A stretch of 64,000 nucleotides of DNA from Zerene cesonia (lineage: Eukaryota > Arthropoda > Insecta > Lepidoptera > Pieridae), in assembly GCF_012273895.1 (NCBI RefSeq), contig NC_052122.1:7998001-8062000 (forward strand), written 5' to 3'. Each line of letters opens with the position of its first letter. The first letter of the stretch is position 1. Below, piece by piece: positions 28,101 to 40,100 of this stretch. A program made the translations under genes and the position numbers. The notes below the pieces were generated by a model. The model was not told the DNA's origin and ran no database searches. It saw only the letters and a program-made list of their open reading frames with translations.

Positions 28101-31100
28101 ACTCGAACAATTACAAGAACCAGATCAGGCCACCCCGTTGGAAGATGAACCAGAAACGATCGAGATAACGGAAACAAAAACGGAGACTGGCGAGGTGAGA
28201 AAAGTGAAAACTATGAAACGTCGCGTCAAAGGCAAGAATGGTGAAGTGCAAGAGGTACACGAAATTACTGAAATCACGTCGACGCCCGATGAACCGGAGG
28301 AAATTACGGAAGTACCTGAAGAAACAACCATAGAAGAAATCGACACACCTGAAGGTAAGGTAACGGTTAAGACAATAAAGAAACGAACAAAGAAAACTAA
28401 AACAGTAATACATACACCAGACACTTCACAAATAGTAGACATTACTGCCGAGTGCATCACACCACTCGATAAATTACAAGAACCAGATCAGGCAACCCCG
28501 TTGGAAGATGAACCAGAAACGGTCGAGATAACGGAAACAAAAAGGGAGACTGGCGAAGTGAGAAAAGTGAAAACTAAGAAACGACGAGTCAAAGGCAAGG
28601 ATGGTGAGGTGCATGAGGTACACGAAATTACTGAAATCACGTCGACGCCCGATGCACCCGAGGAAATTACGGAAATTCCTGAAGAAACAACCATCGAAGA
28701 AATCGACACACCTGAAGGTAAGGTCACAGTTAAGACAGTAAAGAAACGAACAAAGAAATCTAAAACAGTACACACACCAGACACTTCACAAATTGTAGAC
28801 ATCACTGACGAGAGCATCACACCACTCGAACAATTACAAGAACCAGATCAGGCCACCCCGTTGGAAGATGAACCAGAAACGATCGAGATAACGGAAACAA
28901 AAACGGAGACTGGTGAAGTGAGAAAAGTGAAAACTAAGAAACGTCGAGTCAAAGGCAAGGATGGTGAGGTGCATGAGGTACACGAAATTACTGAAATCAC
29001 GTCGACGCCCGATGCAGCCGAGGAAATTACGGAAATTCCTGAAGAAACAACCATCGAAGAAATCGACACACCTGAAGGTAAGGTCACGGTTAAGACAGTA
29101 AAGAAGCGAACAAAGAAAACAAAAACAGTACACACACCAGACATTTCACAAATAACAGACATCACTGACGAAAGCATCACACCACTCGAACAATTACAAG
29201 AACCAGATCAGGCCACCCCGTTGGAAGATGAACCAGAAACGATCGAGATAACGGAAACAAAAACGGAGACTGGCGAGGTGAGAAAAGTGAAAACTATGAA
29301 ACGTCGCGTCAAAGGCAGGGATGGTGATGTGCAAGAGGTACACGAAATTACTGAAATCACGTCGACGCCCGATGAACCGGAGGAAATTACGGAAGTACCT
29401 GAAGAAACAACCATAGAAGAAATCGACACACCTGAAGGTAAGGTCACGGTTAAGACAATAAAGAAACGAACAAAGAAAACAAAAACAGTACACACACCAG
29501 ACATTTCACAAATAACAGACATCACTGACGAAAGCATCACACCACTCGAACATTTACATCAACCAGATCAGGCCACCCCGTTGGAAGATGAACCAGAAAC
29601 GATCGAGATAACGGAAACAAAAACGGAGACTGGTGAAGTGAGAAAAGTGAAAACTAAGAAACGTCGAGTCAAAGGCAAGGATGGTGAGGTGCAAGAGGTA
29701 CACGAAATTACTGAAATCACTTCGACGACCGAAGAACCCGAGGAAATCACTGAAGTTCCTGAAGAAACAACCATCGAAGAAATCGTCACACCTGAAGGTA
29801 AGGTCACAGTTAAGACAATAAAGAAACGAACAAAGAAAACTAAAACAGTAAAANNNNNNNNNNAAGGCAAGGATGGTGAGGTGCAAGAGGTACACGAAAT
29901 TACTGAAATCACGTCGACGCCCGATGAACCGGAAGAAATTACTGAAGTGCCTGAAGAAACAACCATTGAAGAAATCGACACACCTGAAGGTAAGGTCACG
30001 GTTAAGACAGTAAAGAAACGAACAAAGAAAACTAAAACAGTAATACATACTCCAGACACTTCACAAATAACAGACATCACTGACGAAAGCATCACACCAC
30101 TCGAACATTTACATCAACCAGATCAGGCCACCCCGTTGGAAGATGAACCAGAAACGATCGAGGTAACGGAAACAAAAACGGAGACTGGTGAAGTGAGAAA
30201 AGTGAAAACTAAGAAACGTCGAGTCAAAGGCAAGGATGGTGAGGTGCAAGAGGAACACGAAATTTCTGAAATCACGTCGACGCCCGATGAACCGGAAGAA
30301 ATAACTGAAGTGCCTGAAGAAACAACCATCGAAGAAATCGACACACCTGAAGGTAAGGTCACAGTTAAGACAATAAAGAAACGAACAAAGAAAACTAAAA
30401 CAGTAAAACATACACCATACACTTCACAAATAGTAGACATTACTGACGAGAGCATCACACCACTCGAACAATTACAAGAACCAGATCAGGCCACCCCGTT
30501 GGAAGATGAACCAGAAACAGTCGAAATAATGGAAACCAAAACGGAGACTGGTGAAGTGAGAAAAGTGAAAACTAAGAAACGTCGAGTCAAAGGCAAGGAT
30601 GGTGAGGTGCAAGAGGTACACGAAATTACTGAAATCACGTCGACGCCCGATGAACCGGAAGAAATTACTGAAGTGCCTGAAGAAACAACCATTGAAGAAA
30701 TCGACACACCTGAAGGTAAGGTCACGGTTAAGACAGTAAAGAAACGAACAAAGAAAACTAAAACAGTCATACATACACCAGACACTTCACAAATAGTAGA
30801 CATCACTGACGAGACTGTCGCACAACTGGATCAACTACAAGAACCAGAACAAGCCACCCCGTTGGAAGATGAACCGGAAACGGTCGAGATAACGGAAACA
30901 AAAACGGAGACTGGTGAAGTGAGAAGAGTGAAAACTAAGAAACGTCGAGTCAAAGGCAAGGATGGTGAGGTGCAAGAGGTACACGAAATTACCGAAATCA
31001 CTTCGACGCCCGATGAACCGGAGGAAATTACGGAAATTCCTGAAGAAACAACCGTCGAAGAAATCGATACACCTAAAGGTAAGGTCACGGTTAAGACAGT

Positions 31101-34100
31101 AAAGAAACGAACAAAGAAAACAAAAACAGTACACACACCACACACTTCACAAATAACAGACATCACTGACGAAAGCAGCACACCACTCGAACATTTACAT
31201 CAACCAGATCAGGCCACCCCGTTGGAAGATGAACCAGAAACGGTCGAGATAACGGAAACAAAAACGGAGACTGATGAAGTGAGAAAAGTGAAAACTAAGA
31301 AACGTCGAGTCAAAGGCAAGGATGGTGAGGTGCAAGAGGTACACGAAATTACCGAAATCACGTCGACGCCCGATAAACCGGAGGATATTACGGAAATTCC
31401 TGAAGAAACAACCATTGAAGAAATCGACACACCTGAAGGTAAGGTCACGGTAAAGACAGTAAAGAAACGAAACAACAAAACTAAAACAGTAATACATGCA
31501 CCAGACACTTCACAAATAGCAGACACCACTGACGAAAGCATCACACCACTCGAACATTTACATCAACCAGATCAGGNNNNNNNNNNNNNNNNNNNNNNNN
31601 NNNNNNNNNNNNNNNNNNNNNNNNNNNNNNNNNNNNNNNNNNNNNNNNNNNNNNNNNNNNNNNNNNNNNNNNNNNNNNNNNNNNNNNNNNNNNNNNNNNN
31701 NNNNNNNNNNNNNNNNNNNNNNNNNNNNNNNNNNNNNNNNNNNNNNNNNNNNNNNNNNNNNNNNNNNNNNNNNNNNNNNNNNNNNNNNNNNNNNNNNNNN
31801 NNNNNNNNNNNNNNNNNNNNNNNNNNNNNNNNNNNNNNNNNNNNNNNNNNNNNNNNNNNNNNNNNNNNNNNNNNNNNNNNNNNNNNNNNNNNNNNNNNNN
31901 NNNNNNNNNNNNNNNNNNNNNNNNNNNNNNNNNNNNNNNNNNNNNNNNNNNNNNNNNNNNNNNNNNNNNNNNNNNNNNNNNNNNNNNNNNNNNNNNNNNN
32001 NNNNNNNNNNNNNNNNNNNNNNNNNNNNNNNNNNNNNNNNNNNNNNNNNNNNNNNNNNNNNNNNNNNNNNNNNNNNNNNNNNNNNNNNNNNNNNNNNNNN
32101 NNNNNNNNNNNNNNNNNNNNNNNNNNNNNNNNNNNNNNNNNNNNNNNNNNNNNNNNNNNNNNNNNNNNNNNNNNNNNNNNNNNNNNNNNNNNNNNNNNNN
32201 NNNNNNNNNNNNNNNNNNNNNNNNNNNNNNNNNNNNNNNNNNNNNNNNNNNNNNNNNNNNNNNNNNNNNNNNNNNNNNNNNNNNNNNNNNNNNNNNNNNN
32301 NNNNNNNNNNNNNNNNNNNNNNNNNNNNNNNNNNNNNNNNNNNNNNNNNNNNNNNNNNNNNNNNNNNNNNNNNNNNNNNNNNNNNNNNNNNNNNNNNNNN
32401 NNNNNNNNNNNNNNNNNNNNNNNNNNNNNNNNNNNNNNNNNNNNNNNNNNNNNNNNNNNNNNNNNNNNNNNNNNNNNNNNNNNNNNNNNNNNNNNNNNNN
32501 NNNNNNNNNNNNNNNNNNNNNNNNNNNNNNNNNNNNNNNNNNNNNNNNNNNNNNNNNNNNNNNNNNNNNNNNNNNNCAGACATTTCACAAATAACAGACA
32601 TCACTGACGAAAGCATCACACCACTCGAACATTTACATCAACCAGATCAGGCCATCCCGTTAGAAGAAGAACCAGAAACGGTCGAAATAACGGAAACCAA
32701 AACAGAGACTGGTGAAGTGAGAAAAGTGAAATCAAAGAAACGTCGAGTTAAAGGTAAAGATGGTGAGGTGCAAGAGGTACACGAAATTACTGAAATCACG
32801 TCGACGCCCGATGTACCCGAGGAAATTACTGAAGTTCCGGAAGAAACTACCATCGAAGAAATCGACACACCTGAAGGTAAGGTCACGGTTAAGACAGTAA
32901 AGAAGCGAACAAACAAAACAAAAACAGTACACACACCAGACATTACACAAATAGTTGATATCACTGACGAGAGCGTCACACCACTCGAACAATTACAAGA
33001 ACCAGATCAGGCCACCCCGTTGGAAGATGAACCAGAAACAGTCGAAATAACGGAAACCAAAACGGAAACTGGTGAAGTGAGAAAAGTGAAAACTAAGAAA
33101 CGTCGAGTCAAAGGCAGAGATGGAGAGGTGCAAGAGGTACACGAAATTACTGAATTCACGTCGACGCCCGATGAACCTAAGGAAATTACGGAAATTCCTG
33201 AAGAAACAACCATCGAAGAAATCGACACACCTGAAGGTAAGGTCACGGTTAAGACACTAAAGAAACGAACAAAGAAAACTAAAACAGTACACACACCAGA
33301 CACTTCACAAATAGTAGACATCATTGACGAGACCATCACTCAACTCGATAAATTACAAGAACCAGATCAGGCCACCGCGTTGGAAGATGAACCAGAAACG
33401 GTCGAGATAACGGAAACGAAAACGGAGACTGGTGAAGTGAGAAAAATGAAAAGTGAAAAACGTCGAGTCAAAGGCAAAGATGGTGAGGTGCAAGAGGTAC
33501 ACGAAATTACTGAAATCACGTCGACGCCCGATGAACCGGAGGATATTACGGAAATTCCTGAAGAAACAACCATCGAAGAAATCGACACACCTAAAGGTAA
33601 GGTCACGGTTAAGACAGTAAAGAAACGAACAAAGAAAACAAAAACAGTACACACACCACACACTTCACAAATAACAGACACCACTAACGAAAGCATCACA
33701 CCACTCGAACATTTACATCAACCAGATCAGGCCATTCCGTTGGAAGATGAACCAGAAACGGTCGAGATAACGGAAACAAAAACGGAGACTGGTGAAGTGA
33801 GAAAAGTGAAAACTAAAAAACGTCGAGTCAAAGGCAAAGAAGGTGAGGTGCCTGTGGTACACGAAATTACTGAAATCACGTCGACGCCCGATGAACCGGA
33901 GGAAATTACGGAAATTCCTGAAGAAACAACCATCGAAGAAATCGACACACCTGAAGGTAAGGTCACGGTTAAGACACTAAAGAAACGAACAAAGAAAACT
34001 AAAGCAGTACACACACCAGACACTTCACAAATAACAGACATCACTGACGAAAGCATCACACTACTCGAACATCTACATCAACCAAATCTGGCCATCCCGT

Positions 34101-37100
34101 TGGAAGATGAACCAGAAACGGTCGAGATAACGGAAACAAAAGCGGAGACTGGTGAAGTGAGAAAATTGAAAACTAAAAAACGTCGAGTCAAAGGCAAAGA
34201 AGGTGAGGTGCCTGTGGTACACGAAATTACTGAAATCACGTCGACGCCCGATGAACCTGAGGAAATTACGGAAATTCCTGAAGAAACTACCATCGAAGAA
34301 ATCGGCACATCTGAAGGTAAGGTTACTATAAAAACAGTTAAGAAACCAACTAACACAACAAAAACTCTAATTCACGCATCAGACACTTTACAAATACTTG
34401 ACATCATAGACGACATAATAACACCACTCGATCACTTACAAGAACTAGAACAAGTCTTCTCGTTGGAAGATAGACCTAAAACCGTCGAACTAACGGAATC
34501 CAAACCGGAGGCAGGCGAAGTGAGAAAAACGAAGACTAAAAAACTTCGAGTAAAGGGGAAAAATGGTGAGGTGCAAGTGGTACATGAAATTACTGAAAAA
34601 ATGTTGACCACCGAAGAACTCGAGGAAATCACTGAAGTTCCTGAAAAGACTGCCATTGAAGAAATCGATACACCTGAATGTAAGGACACGATGAAAACAA
34701 CAAAGAAACATACAAAGGAAACAAAAACAGTATTACACAGACCAGACACTTCACAAATAGCAGATATGACACCTGAGAGCATCTTACCTATCGATCAATT
34801 ACACAAACCAGAGCAGGTTACTCTGTTCGGGAACGTACCTGACGTAGTGGAAATAGCAGAAACCAATACGGAAGCTAGTGAGATGAAAAAAGATAAAACT
34901 AAGAAACGTCAAGTTAAAGGCAAAGATGGTGAGATGCAAGAGGTACCTGAAATGACTGAAATCGCTTCGTCTTCCATAGTATCCGGGGAAATTACTGAAG
35001 TGCCTGGAGAGACTGTCATTAAAGAAATCGACACATCTGAAGGCAAGGTTAGAATGAAAATTATAAAAAGACGATCAAAGAAAACAAAATCAGTAACACG
35101 TACACCGGACACATTTCAAATATCTGACAACACAGACCAGGGCATCACACCACTCGATGTATTACACGAACCAATACTGACTGCCTCACAGGAAGACACA
35201 CCTGGTGTGATTGCAATTACGACACCTAAAACTGAGACTGGTAACATTAACAAAGTAAAATTTGAAAAACATCGAAATGAAGGCAAGGATATTGATGTAA
35301 AGGCGCATGAGATCATTGAAATAACAATGAGTGCTGATGTACCAAACAAAACCGTTAAAATGACGGAAGGGACTACTGAAGAATTAGATACACCTGAAGG
35401 TAAGTTTATGGTTAAAACAATAAAAAAAACGAAAATGAAATTTAAATTATTACACATACCACAAGTTACAGACATTAGACGAAAACACAAAGCCTAGTGA
35501 TCAACCACACGTACCAGCTAAATCCATTTATCCGTGTCACAGACATCACCAACGAAAACATTGTACCACACAACATTTTACCCAAAATTATAGATACCAA
35601 AGTTGTGACAAAAGAAGTGGAGATAACGGAAACTAAGACACGTCGATCCCACGGTAAAGGTGACATTCTAGAAACTACACAAGTTACAGACATAACTGAC
35701 GAAATCCAAACACCATACAATAAATTAACCAAACCATCACTAACTAAACCAGTTGATTATGCACCTGCAACTGCTAAAATAAACGAGACTAAAGCGAAGA
35801 CTGGTGTAAGTTATGTAGAAGAGGTGCATGATAAAACTGAAATAACATCGATAGCTGATAAGGTAGAGAGAGTCATTTATGTTTCTGAAGAAACTGCTAT
35901 TAAGGAAATGGATGCGCCGGCAGGTAAGAATACAATTCACACAGGTCAATTGCACAATAAAACAAAAACAGTACCCGCACAAGCAAATACACATATAACA
36001 GTTATCACGGACGAAAGCAACATCACTTTTTCATTGACACAAACAGCTGTAGGTTACCTCACTAGATGACGCACCAGACAGTTTAAATGACTGTAAAGGA
36101 GGTTATAGAAGTGAGTAAAACGGAAATGATATCAAATCAATATAATAGGTAAGGAAAGTGAGGTTAAAGAAGTACCAGAATTGCAGGAGGAGGTCAGTGT
36201 GTTTTTTTTAGGGATCCATAGCCGCAAATAAATCATCATTTTTGAGGGTAAGCTAACCGTGAAAAGATTGTTTTTATTGTTTTTACGATTTAAGATAACT
36301 AAATGAGTGTGTGTATTATTTTCACAATTTAAAAAAATTAAGTGAGGTGATACAATTCAAAGAAAACACACATACACTATCTCGACGGTTCAGTTCTTGA
36401 ATTCGGACATGCAACTGTCGTTAAAAACATTCCAGAGAAAAGGGAAGAAGGAAAATTGCTAGATAGAAATCAGTATAATCATACATTTATACTTTTGCAT
36501 CGGCTTCACTGCCAAGGATAAGATGGTTGTTACGGTTATACAAATTAATTTGTTATTGAATAGTTAATAAGCGTAAAAAGAAATGTTACTTGCACTTTAA
36601 ATGTAAACAAATCTTGTAATCGACAACTTGAAATTGATTGTCAAAATTTTAGTTATAGATATTATGTGTAATTAAATATAAATAATGTTTCTTACTATTG
36701 ATATTTTATTAATGTATTTAATTGTAGTATTGAATTCGTTGCTGCAGTGTATTTAGCCGCTGTACATCCTACGTTTTTTAATGATTTATAAACGTTTCAT
36801 TGTCATTTAATTAAAAAATTTTCTATAATTTTGGAACTCTAGCGTTGTTTTCAGTAATTTTAAGAAAGTACATTTATGTATACGATATGATATTTTGACT
36901 ATGGTGATTATTTTGCGTTTCAATAATTATCCTATGTGTGAATTGATTTGTATAATGGTTTATACGTGTATTTATTACCAATTTAAATGTACCTGTTTTT
37001 CTAAAACCTTGTATATTTATAAATGAAACTTAACTTATTACTTAACTTTTTTATGTTATGGTAAATTCGGGTCTTTCGAGAATGATAGTAATGTGAATAT

Positions 37101-40100
37101 AATTTTTTTTTTTTCTTTTATAGATACCCATATGAAAAATGAACGGCCTATAGAAAATAAACCGGAGGAAGACGCACAGCCATTATTTTCTCAAAAAGTT
37201 GCAGACACTGAAGTACCAGAAAAAACCAAAATAAAATTAAAACCCCAAAAAATCGAGCGTATCTCTCTAGAAATGAGTTCTCCTCAAAAACCTGAAGAAA
37301 CAGAAGGGCCTCAATTTGCTAAAGTGAAGCTTAAAAAACAAACACCAAAACCGAAGGAAGAAGCAAAGACGATAGCTTTACCCAAGTTTCAATTAAAAAG
37401 TAGAATAAAATTAATAACCGATTGGCCACCAAATCCAGTAAAACCCATATATACTAATATAGGAAGCATTAAGCAGTGCGGAGATTTGTCACGAAATATA
37501 AAGGAGGCTAAAAAGATCAAAAAGAAAATAATAGTAGAAGAACCGCTACCAGATCTAGAAAAGCCTGAATTAGAACAGCTTGAAAAAATAGAATTTGATA
37601 AAAATAAAGATATAAATGAAATAGTTGAAGTATCACCTAATATCCAAAAACAGCAACCAGAACAACCTCTAAAAGATGACACAGTAAAAACTGAACCCCC
37701 GACTAGCAAAAAGATAAAGAAATTGATACCCATTGCTATAGAACAAAAAGTGCTGCAAATAGATAAGCCACAGCATGCAGAAAATACAGAAGGACCACAA
37801 TTTGCGAAAGTGAAACTTAAGAAAACTATAACACAAGAAAAACAAGATCGTGCCTCTGTTAAAATTCCTAAGTTGCAATTAAAAAGTCGAATAAAGTTCA
37901 TCAATGATTGGCCTCCGGAAATAGTAAAACCGTCTGTAACTGTGATAGATAGTATAAGACAGAACGGCATTTTATCAAGAAATGTTAAAGAAGCTGCAAA
38001 AATAAAGAAAAAGCCAATAAAACAAGTTGTTCTACCAGATGTTGAAAAATCTGAACTAGAAAAGCCAATGTTTACACACGATGACATAATAGAATCAAAA
38101 AATCAGTTTCCAGAGGAAGATAAATCAATCAATGAGAAAGCAACAACTAATGAAAATGATGAAGAGCCAGAACAATTCACTATACAACCTCGTAAGCCTA
38201 GCTTGAAAAAAGTGGAAGAAATCGAAGATGAAGTTGTTATAAAAAAGAAATTAAAACCTACCCGAAAATCATCCGTTACACTACCTGAAATAACAGAACC
38301 CGAAATAGTTGTATTTAGACCCAAAACTACTAAAACTTTGGAAGATGTTGAACAAGAATTTAATATTCAATTAAATTCTTATGCAGAAGAAGAGATATCA
38401 ATGTCTAGTAAAGTGAAATTAAAACCACAAAAGCAACCAACTTTTGGAGAAGAGGCTAATGAAACTTCAATTAAATTCTATGAAGATGATCAATCTGTTG
38501 AAGAAATTATTATTTCTGATACTGAAAGTGATGTCGGTAACGAATCTGCAAATGTTATATTATCAATGAAAAAAGCAAAGGTCATGCAGGAAACGCATGA
38601 AGAGGATATGTCTGTAACTTTGGCTAAGCCAAAAACATCGATGCCAGCTTCAGAAATTATGGAGGATGTCAATATAACTTTAGATAAAAAACATGAATAT
38701 GTCATAGATAATCAAGAAGAAATTGCCTTTGATATAAAGCAACGCATAGAACAACATAAGCAAGAAGATTTAACCCTTTCTAGTAAAATTAAACTTAAGG
38801 CCAAGAAAAAGGTTAGTAAATCTGAAGCGGCTGATGAAGCTTCAATTAAAGTAGAAAAATATATCGAAGATTCTGAACAAGTGGAAGAAGTGATTATAAG
38901 TGAAGATGAATCAGAAGGAAATGTAGAAATGGTTATAAAACGAAAACCAAAGAAGACTCCATATGAAGTAAACGAGGTAGAGGAATTAAATGTGGATCTT
39001 AAACCGAAAAGAGTGATCAAAGCGCCAACATTCGAAGAAGAAGAAATCACCATATCAGCAAAGCGAAAGCCCAAAAAGCCGTTAATTATACAAGGTATTA
39101 AAATTTATTTATAATAATTATTATACATTTTTTTTTGATTTACATTAAGCATCGAAGAAAAAAGCTTAACGTAAATAAATTTAAGAAAAAATATGTATAT
39201 TAAGAATGATTTATTATATTAAAAAAGTTTCAATGCATTGTTAAATTTACAGAAGCAGATGCAAGTATGAGTATATCAAGAGAACAGGAATTCCCAGGTA
39301 TGTACAAAATAGTAGTAAAAAATGTCATAAGAAAAGTATTATTTTGTGATTCATTAAAGACATTGTTAATATTTCGGTTATTAGGTTAACAGTACAAAAT
39401 AATTTTAAAATGGTAAATATAGGTAAAGATGTTACCGTTAAAGCAAGCATTGCAATCTCTCTGGTTTGTTAACTAAAAACTCACTCTAAAAACATTTAAA
39501 TATGTATTTCAAAATTAATATATTACTTAAACAGCTCATCTTACTTTTCAGAAACTCCAGTTAACGTCCGCTCTGGTGACATTGTATTTGCAGTTTACTC
39601 TTATGTCGCTGAAACTGATGAAGCTATAAGTTTAGTAGAGGGTGAACGATTGTACATACTAGGTAAATGAAATTATCTTCGTTTTCCTAATGAATAATTG
39701 TTATATTGGTATTGTTTGTTCCTAATTGTTATATATTGCAGGATAGACTATGTTACATGAATACAAGACATTTGTTTTGCTTCAACATCCTTCTATGAAT
39801 CTTCTATTGGATTTTTCGTTGTATTCACAATTCCTTTTTAAGAGTGATTTTATTTTATATTTTAGATACAACTAATCAGGACTGGTGGTACGTACGTAAA
39901 CATCTCACTGAAGAAAAGGGCTGGGTGCCTGCTCAGTATTTAATGGATGAAGACAATTATACTTTGTACTTACAGAAGAAATTGAATGAAAAAATAGATA
40001 AACTTCCTGTATTTGAAAGTAAGATTTACTCATATTTTATTATTTATACTTTTGTTGCAAATGATATAATTACCATTTATATTGTTATATAATACCCCCA

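Larger units (their letters stand above)
16600..35399 (+). repeat. coding tandem array, 363/360-bp unit
   Basis: Using the GTAAG site as a landmark, units lie at 16648, 17011, 17374, 17737, 18100, 18463, 18826, 19189, 19552, 19915, 20278, 20641, 21004, 21364, 21727, 22090, 22453, 22813, 23176, 23536, 23896, 24259, 24619, 24979, 25339, 25699, 26059 and 26422. After gap 1: 27632, 27995, 28355, 28718, 29078, 29438 and 29798. After the 10-N gap: 29990, 30353, 30716, 31079 and 31439. After gap 2: 32877, 33237, 33597, 33957, 34317, 34680 (diverged), 35043 (diverged) and 35400. The 3-bp length difference is mostly one Val codon in KTV(V)HTP. Early units are all 363 bp; later ones are mostly 360 bp. 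Confidence 0.95.

Noticed and set aside
16547..34356. Dozens of ~100-117-residue open frames on the minus strand, repeating every 360/363 bp
   Set aside because: They are mirror images of the coding repeat, kept open because the repeat lacks stop complements in two minus frames. They have no separate splice or start context.
16648..35400. CRISPR-like or regulatory direct repeat array
   Set aside because: The regular 360/363-bp spacing is explained by an in-frame protein-coding tandem repeat in a eukaryotic gene.
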